The notes under the pieces are model-generated. The model was not told the DNA's origin. It did no database searches and saw nothing but the letters and a program-made list of their open reading frames with translations. From Haplomitrium mnioides (lineage: Eukaryota; Marchantiophyta; Haplomitriopsida; Calobryales), in NCBI GenBank assembly GCA_049999725.1, contig JBNGIS010019749.1:1-25533 (forward strand): DNA of 25,533 nt, read 5' to 3'. Numbering within the stretch: the stretch's first letter is position 1; each line of letters starts with the position of its first letter. A program made the position numbers and the translations under genes. Below, one piece after another: positions 1 to 9,452 of the stretch.

Positions 1-96
1 ATATATACCCTATGTAAGTAGGTCACATACCAATCAATCTATTCATTTGTCTAGAGACTCTCGTGTGTATGTGTGTGTGGCGCTCATGCGATAACA
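1..96 (+). repeat. 5' LTR of element A (first bases cut off by window edge)
   Basis: Bases 1-50 match 6678-6727 of the 3' LTR with about four substitutions. The LTR ends with TAACA at 92-96, inverted relative to the TGTTA that starts the 3' LTR at 6664. The full LTR would be about 110 bp, very short for a plant Copia element. An AT repeat at its left end may be the TATA element. Confidence 0.85.
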
Positions 97-110
97 CGTT
101 ATCAGCACGA
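97..110 (+). other. Primer-binding-site candidate of element A
   Basis: Directly after the LTR terminus is CGTTATCAGCACGA. Element B has the equivalent GTTATCAGCAC. This is not the usual Copia initiator-Met site TGGTATCAGAGC (present in element C at 20109), though TATCAG is common to both. The tRNA primer is not identified. GATAAC (90-95) and GTTATC (98-103) form an inverted repeat across the LTR/primer junction. Confidence 0.6.
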
Positions 111-1456
111 CAGACTCTATAGCAAATTTTTTTCCCACATGCGCTCAATCCGCACCAACATCTGAGGAAGCTCCCACATCATCTATTCACAACTTCCTTT
201 ATGCACTCACATTTTTTCTCTCTCTGCTGAACATTTGTTCTCATTTCTTTGTTCTTGCAATACCATTTTTCTTCCCACATCTATCTAAGAAGCATTTTTT
301 AGCATTTCCCTTTCTTTTTCCCTCTCATTTTCTTTTGCTCTTCATTGCTCTCTCTTTCCTTGAAACGCCCCAATACGAACTAGGGCTCTCGCACCTCATG
401 ACCCCAGCTCGTCGTTCTCCTTCGAAGCCTCGCTCTCCTTTGACAGCCGCCGCAGTAGACAACCTTTCCCCTGCTCTCTACTTAACGGCGTTGCAAGTTG
501 ATCTCTTCTTCTCCCGCTCGACGACCTTCTCGGCACTCGGTTGCTCTCTAGCTTGCCCTCGAGCACTCAACTGCCGCAACACCTCTTCTCTCTTTGTCAA
601 CCTCAGCCCAACCCGCAGCACTTTGGTAACACACGTAGTTGACTAACATTGTAGCATTCTTGCTTGCATTTGTCCCTCACCTATGACAGACTGAAGCTGT
701 CCATCCTCCTTACTCTTCGATAGCAACACCTACCACGTTGTATTTTCCTTTTTCCTGTTTCCATCTGCTGCATTTCTACACTAACCTCTCATCTGCTCAC
801 GAACTATTGTCCTTTTTTTTTCTATCCGTGGTTCTTTGTGAGATTCGAGTTTTCTCCTTCTCTTTGCTACGAACTATCCAACACATGCGACAGTACTAGC
901 GTGTACACATGTTCTTCTTCGCTCTACCTGTTCTTTTTGTTCCTCTCTAACACTGAAGGATAAGCACACAAGCTTACCACCTTCTCATTGTTCAAATCTT
1001 CTTTCTTGGATTACACCTTATTTCGTGCTTATGGTTCTATATTGTCACTCAGCGACATTCTACATGTCTTTCACGACCGAAGCACCATCGTAGATCAGGG
1101 GGAGACACAACATATCTACACCTACCTGGTATCAAACTTGTGACACTATCTTGCATCTATATGCGACTTCGACATCAGACACCTACATGTCTTTATCTAC
1201 TCTCGTAGTGCATGAGTTCGACTCATCTGTCTATGCAGCAACAAAGACTTCAGAGACTTCGACTCTCCTCCGGATAACGACAAGATCACATATACTTTCG
1301 GTGAGGAAACCTCCACACAAGCTGCTACACGTAGATATATTGACATTCAATAGAAGGGAAACACTACATCTTGCCACTTCAAGTTCTTTCACTTTATGTT
1401 CCAAAACTTTGAGGTTCAATCTCTTCAACCCACGACTAGATTAATCTCCACATTTA
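97..1456 (+). other. Leader (5' untranslated region) of element A
   Basis: About 1.36 kb of CT-rich DNA between the primer site and the first gag-like sequence. It aligns in patches with the leader of B, for example right after the primer site and around 1375-1430 against about 10822-10875. Short open frames inside it are not conserved between A and B and match no family I know. It ends at a deletion junction: sequence matching B at about 10890 is followed by sequence matching B at about 11815. An AGGGGGAG octamer lies at 1097-1104. Confidence 0.7.
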
Positions 1457-2170
1457 GGACCATACGTCCATAGTCAATTACAATAGCAAATTGTTCTGCA
1501 TTGTCTCACAATTGGCAATCTGTGGTCACCCCATGACCGACAAAGAACAAATAGAGAAGACTCTATCGACTTTCCCTGTTAGCAATCTCATCTTAGCATC
1601 ACAATATCGCAACATGCGATTCACTCGATATTTTGAGCTCATAGCATACATGCTACTAGCTCACAAGCATCAACTCCTCCTCATGGAAAATGCAAAGAAA
1701 CGACCTCCAAGGTCTGCCACACCTCCACAAAACCTTGAATCACATTTTACAGAGACTGGACAATATCCCCGCTCCAGAAACAGAAATTTCCTCACAGGTA
1801 GAGGAAGGGGACACTCCAGATTTAGGGGGAGCACTACCCGCCCGACCAAAAATTGACCTTTGACCCCTAACAATAGGGATCGACATGTTGAATGTCGCAC
1901 ATCGACGATGCCAGAACGCGCCCAACAACGCATATGGACCAACAAAGGAGGCAGACAATCCAATAGAGGCCGACGAAGTCAGTCTTATCTATGCCAACCG
2001 CAAACAACTTGCAATTGTTGTGGCACACATGGCCACACCTAGCCTACCTCCAAGGTACCTGCGCACCTAGCGCGACTATACCAACAGAGCATTAAACCTC
2101 ACAGTAATGAGGTACACAACAACAGATTGAAATTGACAGACGTGGATGAATATCCATCGTACGATATACA
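1457..2170 (+). pseudogene. gag: Copia gag remnant of element A, N-terminal half deleted
   Basis: Encodes the C-terminal part of a Copia capsid/nucleocapsid protein. The conserved core (LAICGHP, TDKEQ, SNLILASQY) starts near 1500 and matches the middle of gag in element B. A basic RGRG stretch follows, then a zinc knuckle of type CX2CX4H near 2010-2040 (CNCCGTHGH); its last Cys is lost, with a stop and altered sequence in its place. In-frame stops are TGA at 1854-1856 and TAG at 2040-2042, and another TAG lies near 2175. The frame continues directly into the protease, as in single-ORF Copia elements. About 155 N-terminal residues present in B are missing because of the leader/gag deletion. 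Not functional. Confidence 0.85.
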
Positions 2171-3977
2171 TCCTTAGAGTCACATGACTCATCCTTCTCT
2201 GTCAAACCACGACAACAAATCCGAGATAACCTGCATTGTAGATAGCGGATCTTCACACACCATATTGCAAGACCGAAAATACTTCTCATCGATTAGACCT
2301 TCTTTCAAGCCTATGACCACGATCACTAGCCACAACCAAATTGAAGGAGGACATGGTCCAACTACCATACTATTTCCAAATGGTACCAAGCTGGATATCA
2401 AATCCACAATTTATGCACTTGCAACAACCAAAAACCTCATTAGCTTCCGAGATATACAACAAAACAGTTTCCACATTCAAACCGGATTCTGTCAAGACAA
2501 TGAAGTCCTCCATATACTGAGTCCAACAACAACAGGTTTTGACATACAAGAATCATTCTCGCTATCACCACCTGGACTATACACTACCAAAATATATTTA
2601 TATCATGTCTCTGCAAAACCGATCTCTGCAGTCCTCACATGGCACAACCGCTTGGGGCATTCTGGATGAGACATGTTCTACCATATCAAAAACGATAGCA
2701 AAGGTATGCCACAGAATGTGCATCCATTGCCATTGAATACCCCATGCTTAGCATGTGTACAAGGCAAACTGAGAACTACACAGTCTCACAACAAAACAAC
2801 GATCATGATTCCTCAATTCCTCGAGAGGATCCAGGCTGATATATGTAGACCTATCCATCCACCTTCCGGACCATTCCGATACTTCCTAGTCACCATTGAT
2901 GCATCATCCAAATGGTCACAATTATCTTTACTCACGACCAAAAACACGGTCTTCCCAAAAATTCTCTCTCAAATCTTGAAACTCTCGGCACAATTTCCTG
3001 ATTACCCATTCAGAAATCTAAGAGTGGACAACGCCGAAGAATTCTCTTCACAAACTTTTGACGAATTTTGCACATTTGCCGGCATAGATATCCAATATTC
3101 AGTTCTACATGTACACTTCCAAACTGGCATTGTAGAATATGCTATCAAGAGAATACAACTAATAGCAAGACTATTACTTCTGAATTCAAACCTCCCCACC
3201 ATAGCTTGGGGACACGCAGTCATGTACGCAACATCCTTACTATACTACAAACCATCTGCATTCAATCAAAATTCCCCACACCAACTTGCAGCCATAATTC
3301 CTGTAGATATCTCACATCTTTTCACATTTGGCTGCCTCGTCCTTGTTCCAATCTTAGGACAACATCAAACAAAGATGGGACCCCAATGCCAAAAAGGCAT
3401 ATATATTGATTTTGAATCTCCTTCCATCATTTGATATCTTAAACCTTCAACCTCTGGAGTGTTTAAGTCTCGATTCGTAGACTCTCAATTCTTTGAAGAA
3501 TCTTTCCCACATCTGTTACAAGAGGACAAAGTTGTACAACCCAAACCTGAGGACAACTTAATATGGCACCAACACTTGCTATTAGACTTCGACCAACGAA
3601 ATAGACAATCTGATGCCAAAGTCAAACGACTCCTCCATTTACAGCAAACATTAATAAAAATGTTTGACGCATTTAACAATGCAGCTAGCATCACCAAATT
3701 GCATGTTGAAGCAGCCAACGCACCAGCACGACTTCAAAAAGTCAATGCATCTGCCACGGAAATACAGCCTAAAGAAAAATGTGGCAGACCTAAAGGCTCA
3801 AAGAATAAACCAAAATCACCGACATCATTACACATTGTGACTGACAACGATGAAATAGCAATTGACTGTTCCCATACCGATCAAATATAGGACAGAACCC
3901 AGACCCCTATGGATGATCTATTTGCATTCTCTGTATCACAATCAATGGACAATGATATACCTGACACTTTATTTGTA
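2171..3977 (+). pseudogene. pol: Copia protease and integrase of element A, broken
   Basis: Same frame as gag. The aspartic protease active site is DSGS at 2241-2252. The integrase zinc domain has His at 2643 and 2658 and Cys at 2745 and 2754 (CLAC). The integrase catalytic triad is present: Asp 2838, Asp 3027, Glu 3135, with 35 residues between the second Asp and the Glu, the classic D,D-35-E spacing. Downstream come the GCLVLVPI and GIYIDFESPSII motifs of the Copia integrase C-terminus, then a basic GRPKGSKNKPK tract near 3780-3815. In-frame stops are TGA 2667-2669, TGA 3432-3434 (CGA to TGA by comparison with the family) and TAG 3888-3890. A single-base deletion relative to B near 3978 moves the frame to that of RT. 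Confidence 0.9.
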
Positions 3978-4394
3978 CAGAAGCACAATCAAGAACTGAT
4001 TTGCCCCAATAGGAGAAGGCCATAAATTCAGAACTTGACTCTCTCATACGATGACAAGTATTTGGATCTGTTATGCCAGCACTTCCCAGCATGCATTTGA
4101 CAGATTACAGATTTTTTTTTGTCCGCAAACACAATGCAAAAGGTGAGGTCACGCGATACAAGGCAAGATTAGTGACCAAAAGATACACTCAAACTCTTGG
4201 ACGTGATTATGACCTCACATACTCACTTGCCATGGATACTATAACATACAGATATATAACAACATTCGCTATCCAACGCCATCTCACTATGGACATCATG
4301 AACGTCATCAATGCCTACTTATATGACATTATTGACACCCTGATTTTTATGAAAGCACCCACCAAACTCATATCAAGAATGGCATTTCATATTT

Positions 4395-4402
4395 AGGGGG
4401 AG
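4395..4402 (+). other. Candidate central polypurine tract, element A
   Basis: AGGGGGAG at the left edge of the repeat block, identical to the 3' polypurine tract octamer of element B (17290-17297). It may act as a second plus-strand primer, as known for Ty1 and lentiviruses. This is inference from sequence identity and position; the octamer also occurs once in the leader of A. Confidence 0.35.
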
Positions 4403-4990
4403 AACAATCACAGTGCAAATGGACCTTTAGTCCCAATTGGCCCAAAAACTGAGATTGGACCTTTTGTCTCTCATGGCCTAAACTTTGAGGTTAGACCTTT
4501 TGTCCCTCATGATATGCACTATAAAAATGGACCTTTAGTCAAGAGAGGCACAATGATTCAAAATAGACCTTTTGTCCATAAAGACCTCAATCTGGGAAGA
4601 GGACCTTTTGTCCTCAATGGCCAACAAATGAAAGGACCTTTTGTCCATAAGAGGCCACTGCCAATCCAAAAAGGACCTTTAGTCCTCATGTCGAAAAGAC
4701 AATGCCAAATGATGGAAAGCAAGTTGCGCAATGCCATTCAAAGACCTTTAGTCTAACCAATAGATTTGTTGAGCACGCAACATTTCAAAGGGCATTTAGT
4801 CCATCTATCAGATTTGTTGAGCATGCAACATTTCAGAGGATCTTTATTCCCACATATATACAAGCTGCATGAGCAACACAAGAGTGGACCTTTTGTCCCC
4901 CATCATCAAAGTATACCACATGAAAATGTGAAGTTGGCAAAGCATTCTATTAATTCATCTAGATCACCAATCAATCAATCAAGAACACAA
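4395..4990 (+). repeat. GP[F/L]V tandem-repeat block inside RT, element A
   Basis: An extra 596 bp between RT motif A and YGLKQSG. Twelve copies of a 13-bp core close to GGACCTTTTGTCC or GGACCTTTAGTCC start at 4421, 4457, 4493, 4529, 4565, 4601, 4634, 4673, 4742, 4790, 4838 and 4886. Steps are 36 bp (five times), 33, 39, 69, then 48 (three times), all multiples of three. In the RT frame each core reads GPFV, GPLV or a near variant, followed by eight variable residues (12-residue unit), later twelve (16-residue unit). Stops occur at 4394 (TAG, CAG in B) and 4754 (TAA, CAA in B). Copia RTs I know have only a short linker here. Function unknown. Confidence 0.93.
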
Positions 4991-6187
4991 ATGGCAGTTC
5001 AAGTCCTGAGATCGATATATGGGCTCAAACAGAGTGGCAGAAATTGGTACCAGAGATTCAAATAAAAAATGATGGCACTTAATTTTACAAATGATGACAT
5101 TGCTCCATGCTTGTTCATGAAACATCAAGGTTTTGAATACATTGTGGTTGCATTTTATGTAGACAACATAAATATTTTTGGCACAAAAGTTCTAGCAGCC
5201 AACACCATTGCCAAATTGAAAGACATATTTGAAATGAGAGACATCAGAGAACCAGATTTCTGTCTCGACATCTAGTTTGAGCATCTTCCTGATGGAATTT
5301 CGATCCACCAATCCACATATACGACCAAGATCCTCAAACAATTCAATATGGATAATGCTCATCTGACGAGCACTCCCATGGAAATGAGATTTTCGGACCC
5401 ATCAAATGACATGTTTGGAAAACAAAAGAAACATGAACAAACTATGAGATCAGAAAAACCAAACATTTCAGCAATTGGAGCTCTCATGTACCTTGCAAAA
5501 CAGACTAGACTTGACATATCTTTTGCATTGAACTTGCTTGCAAGACATAGCTCCCAGCCTACCATTTGCTAGTGGAATGGACTCAAACGCATTTTCAGAT
5601 ACCTGAAAGGTACAAAAGATATGGGACTCTTCTTCCATAGAAATGCAACAAATGATATTGTCGGTTATGCTGACGTTGGATATTTATCTGATCTTGATGA
5701 TGCAAAGTCCCAAATGGGATACGTCTTCCTTAAAGGAAGCACTGCTATCTCATGGAAAAGCACTAAACATACTATTACAACTACCTCGACTAATCATGCA
5801 GAAATCATAGCACTCTATGAGGCTAGTAGGGAATGTATTTGGCTTTGACAACTCATTGATCATATCAACATCAATACTAGCCAACCTCTACTTCAATCTC
5901 CGACAATAATATACGAGGACAATCGACCATGCATCGACCAAATTGCTCAAGGCTTTATCAAGGGCGACAGAATTAAACACATTGCCTCTAAATTCTTTTA
6001 CACCTATGAGTAATATGGTGACAAAATAAATGTGCAATGGATAACAAGCAAAGATAATAGAGTAGATATCTTCACCCAACCCCTTCCACTTGCTTCGTAC
6101 ACAACACATACTCAAGGGCTCGGTTTAAGAAGACTATTTGAACTATAGCAAAACAACAAAAAAGGATTTCTTATACCATTTTTTTTT

Positions 6188-6203
6188 CTCTCTCTCTCTC
6201 TCT
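6188..6203 (+). repeat. CT microsatellite after a T run
   Basis: Eight CT units follow nine T residues (6179-6187). Element B lacks it at the same place, so it arose or expanded in A. Confidence 0.9.
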
Positions 6204-6273
6204 GATCTTTAGTCGTGAAGATCAAAACTTGCAAATTCAGTCATTTCCTTTTGAAAGTATCTAACTTGTCAGA

Positions 6274-6334
6274 AATGTCATACAGATCATGACATTAGCA
6301 TATTATATTTCAAGTTGACATCACTTCTCAGCTT
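6274..6334 (+). other. Two conserved RNA hairpins in 3' UTR, element A
   Basis: Hairpin 1 has perfect 8-bp arms, AATGTCAT (6274-6281) and ATGACATT (6289-6296), around a 7-base loop. Hairpin 2 has AAGTTG (6312-6317) and CAGCTT (6329-6334) around an 11-base loop, pairing with one G-U. Element B has both, with a different loop sequence in hairpin 1 and a G-C instead of the G-U in hairpin 2. This suggests a structured RNA signal; its role is not known. Confidence 0.55.
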
Positions 6335-6654
6335 GTGAGGTTGGCATCATTTTTTAGACAAATCTCCAGGATATAAGTACAAAGGACGCAACAATACAGC
6401 TACGAAGGATGCAACAACACTGTGCAACAACACCACATATTAGCTTTACTATCAAAGCAACATTTTGACATTTTGTTACTTACACACACTTCATACTATA
6501 TTATTATGCTTCTACCTATCAAATATATGGTGGCACTCTTTCCCTCAGAAGAAAGCGGTAGGGTTTTAATCAGACCACACATAAATAGGATTTTAAATAG
6601 GACTTACATAGAATATAGTCCTAGGATGGCTGATTACTAGAAGAAGAATCAGCC

Positions 6655-6663
6655 AAAGGGGAG
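6655..6663 (+). other. 3' polypurine tract of element A
   Basis: AAAGGGGAG lies flush against the 3' LTR start TGTTA at 6664. This is the expected plus-strand primer position. Confidence 0.85.
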
Positions 6664-6727
6664 TGTTAAAGGGGCATATATATACCCTATGTAGGTTGGT
6701 CACATACCAATCAATCCATTCATTCGT
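6664..6727 (+). repeat. 3' LTR of element A, truncated
   Basis: Starts TGTTAAAGGGGCATATATA and matches the 5' LTR up to about 6727 (CATTCGT). It then diverges abruptly; the last 45 or so bases of the LTR, including TAACA, are missing. No target duplication can be tested, because the 5' flank is outside the window. Confidence 0.85.
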
Positions 6728-7249
6728 GGAATATATATATGGTGGAATAAATTAGTTTGAGTGGATGTTCATGGAAGAAGAAATCTGTCATCAAATTAAA
6801 ATTTTGTAAACAATGAAGACTATTTGTTCAACAAAGAAACAATATTTGACAAAACAAAATTCTATTACAACAAAACAACACATGTTGTAAGATTATACAA
6901 GAAAAAAATCTACAAAAAACAATATTTGGAGATAAAGATTTATAGCAAACAAAAATTGATGATTTCATAAGGTTTCCATCTATATCTTGCCATCAAATAG
7001 ACTTATGCATGATCATCACCAAAGAAACAAAATATGGAAAGACATCAACTTAACAAAGAATACAATAAAACTTGCTCACAACCAATAAGTTACTCAATTA
7101 AACCAAAACTTGAAAACAACAAGCTAAAAGAAAGGAAAAAGATAGTTTAGAGAAGATATATGATTCAGGAATTAGAAGAAAATCTACAATTAAAGAAGAA
7201 AAATATGCAAAAACTTGATTGAAAACAACTTTGAAGAAAAAAACCTTAT
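6728..7249. other. AT-rich spacer, no gene seen
   Basis: A-rich on the + strand, especially 6790-7270, with no protein family match in any frame. It starts abruptly where the LTR of A breaks off. Confidence 0.6.
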
Positions 7250-7610
7250 CTAAGGAGCCATGGCACAATAGCCATTTCATAAATGAGCACTAAACAAACA
7301 CTAACTTGTACCTCTTCCAATCATGTTGAAATAATTGCATTATATAAAGCCAATAGAAATACGCATGGTTGCAATTGATGCTTGATCATATCAACTTTAA
7401 TTATGGTTTGCATATTTTGCCTAACCACTTGTTTTGTTTGAAGATAATTTGGCATGTGTTAAACAAGTTTCCAAAAGCTTTATCCAAGGCAGTTGTATCA
7501 AACACATCATATCAAAGTTTTTCTTCACTCACAAAGAGCAACGAGATACAATTCAAGTAAAAGTTGTTGCTCAAAAAGATAGCAGAGAAAACTTATTTAT
7601 AGAGCTTGAT
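7250..7610 (+). pseudogene. Ancient Copia RNase H remnant (element D)
   Basis: Translated in shifting frames, this aligns with the end of pol in A and B. A degraded AIS..STKQT segment (near 7270-7300) leads to SNHVEIIALYKA (near 7318-7353, the conserved HAEIIAL block with its Glu). Next come a stop and frameshift, then EDNLACVKQV (near 7440), IKHIISKFFFTH (near 7500-7535) and QKDSREN (near 7575). These are the RNase H Glu, the EDN Asp and the C-terminal KHI.KFF.TH region in family order. Several stops and at least one frameshift make it much older than A or B. RT and upstream domains are not recognisable. Confidence 0.8.
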
Positions 7611-8439
7611 CATGTATTGAATCATGCATATTTATATTTTTATTGTTTTGCAAGTCCATGTCGTTTTACTCTTTCGCTCGTATAAGTATAAGAGGGTTTT
7701 TATCAGTTAGCATCTATACTCCCTATAGGGAATACATTCTTAATTTGATGATGGAGTTCTACACTAGGTTCATACTTTTATTATTGTTTGTAGGACACTC
7801 ATATTACAAATCTTGGCATTCAAGTGGTTATAAGAAGAAGAAAGTTAGCAAAACCACATGACATGAGTAGAGAGAGATGAGAAGATTTGGAGATCCACAA
7901 ATTGTGTGCATTGGATGCTACATTCTATATTTGAGAACTCTTTATTTCTCTCAACATAATTCTTATTCTTGCATGCCATATTGTTAAGTTGAAGAAACAA
8001 ATTTGGAGCTAATAGGTCTTGAAACTTACATAATATTTTTTTTAAATACTACAACTGTCAAGCTGGAGTCACTTCTCAAGTTCTAGTACGTTAAAAAAGC
8101 TCTTCAGAAAGAGTGTGATTGAAAATTAAAAGCTCGAACAATGTAAAGTTCAACACCGGAAGCAATCTTTATCAGTATTTTTTTACGGTGAGAACCAATG
8201 TGGAATTGCAATTTTCTTTTAATCCATACCATTGATCATTATACCCAAGTACTTCCAACCATCGACATAACATTTTATTTGATGGCTTGCAAGTTTTATT
8301 CTCTCTTTCATTCGTTGTTCATGATGAAGAAAAAATTGATGATTCTATTTCAATGCTTCACAAAACAAGCCAATATATGTCAATAATGTCAAGAAAGGGG
8401 TATAATTTTGACTTCAGGATTTAAAAACCAAATTAGGAG
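7611..8439. other. AT-rich spacer with a possible 3' UTR relic of element D
   Basis: No coding match. At 8060-8082 the sequence AAGCTGGAGTCACTTCTCAA resembles hairpin 2 of the 3' UTRs of A and B (AAGCTGACATCACTTCTCAG in B). It sits about 450 bp after the RNase H remnant, so it may be the 3' UTR of D. The LTR of D was not found. Confidence 0.4.
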
Positions 8440-9000
8440 GAGTCTCATACATACAAAGGGTTGTAAAGCATAACTAAAACTTTGTAAAAAATAAGAGAGC
8501 ATAAAAGGCAACAAATCTCATCCATGCATAGAGTCTCATGTGAGCATAGATTATAGAGTACAACAATAAGTTTGTAGTAATAAGAGAACCAAAAGGGAAA
8601 TGAATCTCATGCACACATGGAGTCTTATGTGCGTATGGGGTTACAAACTACAACAATAATTTTGCATTAATCTCGTGCATGCCTGGAGTCTTTTTAGTGC
8701 ATGGAGTCTCATGTGTACATGAGGTCTCATGGACATGGAGTTTCAAACCACACAATAAGTTTGTAATAATAAGAGAACAAAAAAGGATACAAATTTCTTG
8801 TGTGTAAGGAGTCTTAGATGCGCAGAGGTTATAAAACCACAATAGCAATTTTGTAAGAATAAGAGAACAAAAATAGAGAATAAATCACTTGATTGCTTAG
8901 AGTCTCATATGTGCATAGAGTTGCAAAACACAACAATAAGTTTTTAGAGCTAAGAGAACAAAATAGGAAACAAATCTCATGCACACATAGAGTCTCACAT
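8440..9000 (+). repeat. Degenerate tandem repeat, unit about 90 bp
   Basis: Units begin with GAGTCTCAT or a variant at 8440, 8531, 8620, 8686, 8704, 8809, 8900 and 8990. Lengths are 91, 89, 66, 18, 105, 91 and 90 bp, then a partial unit. Each full unit carries ACAACAATAAGTTTGTAA-like and AATAAGAGAACAAAA-like segments and ends in an ATCTCATGCACACATG-like segment. The 66-bp unit has an internal deletion; the 18-bp unit is only the boundary motif. GCACACATG before the boundary and CATGTGTGC-like sequence after it are inverted copies, so each junction can form a hairpin. No convincing coding role. Confidence 0.88.
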
Positions 9001-9447
9001 TCAAAAAAATGAATTTAAAATATTGTAATCCAAAAGAATTACATGAAGCCTAGGTATGCCTATAGAAATAAACACCAAAAAATTGTTTCATCTTTGTTAC
9101 ACTTCACAACGGATCTCTTCCACAAGATTTAATCTCTTCAGACATTTGACAAACAACACATCTATTAAGTCTAGGAGTTCTAATATTTGGAAAGTCTGTT
9201 TCTCAATATTTTGCAAAATATAAGAAAATAAAAATGTAATCGAGATTCAAAATTTTTTCAAATAAGGTGTATAATAATCACAAACTTCTAATTTGGTAGA
9301 ATTATCACATAAAAAATATATTTTATGAGTTGGCATTCTCTCATTGAATCATTTGAAAAAATGATCCATCCATTCACATGCAAATACCTTTTTAGTACAA
9401 AATCTCTCTTTCCAAATGAGCTTCTAGGTTCTGCATTTTTCAATTCT
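9001..9447. other. AT-rich spacer, no gene seen
   Basis: Continuous with 17414 onward before element B inserted. No confident protein match on either strand. Confidence 0.55.
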
Positions 9448-9452
9448 TGCAT
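9448..9452 (+). repeat. Target-site duplication, left copy (TGCAT)
   Basis: TGCAT precedes the 5' LTR of B and is repeated exactly at 17409-17413 after the 3' LTR. Five bases is the usual Copia target duplication. Confidence 0.9.

Larger units (their letters stand above)
3978..6148 (+). pseudogene. pol: Copia reverse transcriptase and RNase H of element A, broken and catalytically dead
   Basis: The RT N-terminus (VFGSVMP, FFFVRKHN, RYKARLV) is followed by motif A near 4290-4320, where the catalytic Asp is Asn (AAC at 4301-4303; B has GAC). RT is then interrupted by the repeat block 4395-4990, resumes with YGLKQSG near 5020, and reaches motif C, which reads YVDN (5156-5167) instead of YVDD. 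RNase H follows: GYADVGY near 5665, HAEIIALYE near 5800 and YEDNRPC near 5915. The last codon is followed by TAG at 6146-6148. Stops lie at 4394, 4754, 5063, 5273, 5570 and 5846, plus two upstream of 4073 and one near 6010. Two catalytic Asp to Asn changes mean it could not copy RNA even if translated. Confidence 0.92.
6149..6663 (+). other. 3' untranslated region of element A
   Basis: Non-coding stretch between the pol stop and the 3' LTR, aligned in blocks with 16796-17297 of B. Conserved blocks are the hairpin region (6274-6334) and a segment near 6520-6595 (GTGGCACTCTTTCCCTCAGA and following). The polypyrimidine run with a CT microsatellite at 6188-6203 is absent from B. Confidence 0.75.
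1..6727 (+). mobile_element. Copia element A, defective, 5' end outside window
   Basis: A Ty1/copia LTR retrotransposon with the order LTR, primer site, long leader, gag, protease, integrase, RT, RNase H, 3' UTR, polypurine tract, LTR. It is the same family as element B (9453-17408): proteins, leader, 3' UTR and the repeat block inside RT all align. The window begins about 14 bases into the 5' LTR, judging from the 3' LTR. Relative to B it has lost about 0.9 kb covering the end of the leader and the N-terminal half of gag. The coding frame carries about fifteen stops and one clear frameshift (near 3978), so no full polyprotein can be made. The integrase C-terminal region and the short LTRs suggest the Ivana/Oryco part of Copia, but that lineage is from memory and tentative. 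Confidence 0.93.

Noticed and set aside
335-646. 103-codon open frame in the leader of A
   Set aside because: No family match, Leu/Ser-rich composition from CT-rich DNA, and not conserved in B.
4421-4898. CRISPR-like look of the repeat block: short conserved repeat with variable spacers at 36-bp steps
   Set aside because: It lies in the RT frame of a plant retrotransposon, spacers are shared between A and B, and no cas genes or prokaryotic context exist.
8648-8848. Minus-strand open frame with HETPCT-like repeats
   Set aside because: It is a translation of the 90-bp repeat borders and not conserved from unit to unit.
9040-9130. Minus-strand CVVCQ-like sequence suggesting another integrase zinc domain
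   Set aside because: Only a few residues fit, neighbours do not, and the His pair is not found; too weak to annotate.
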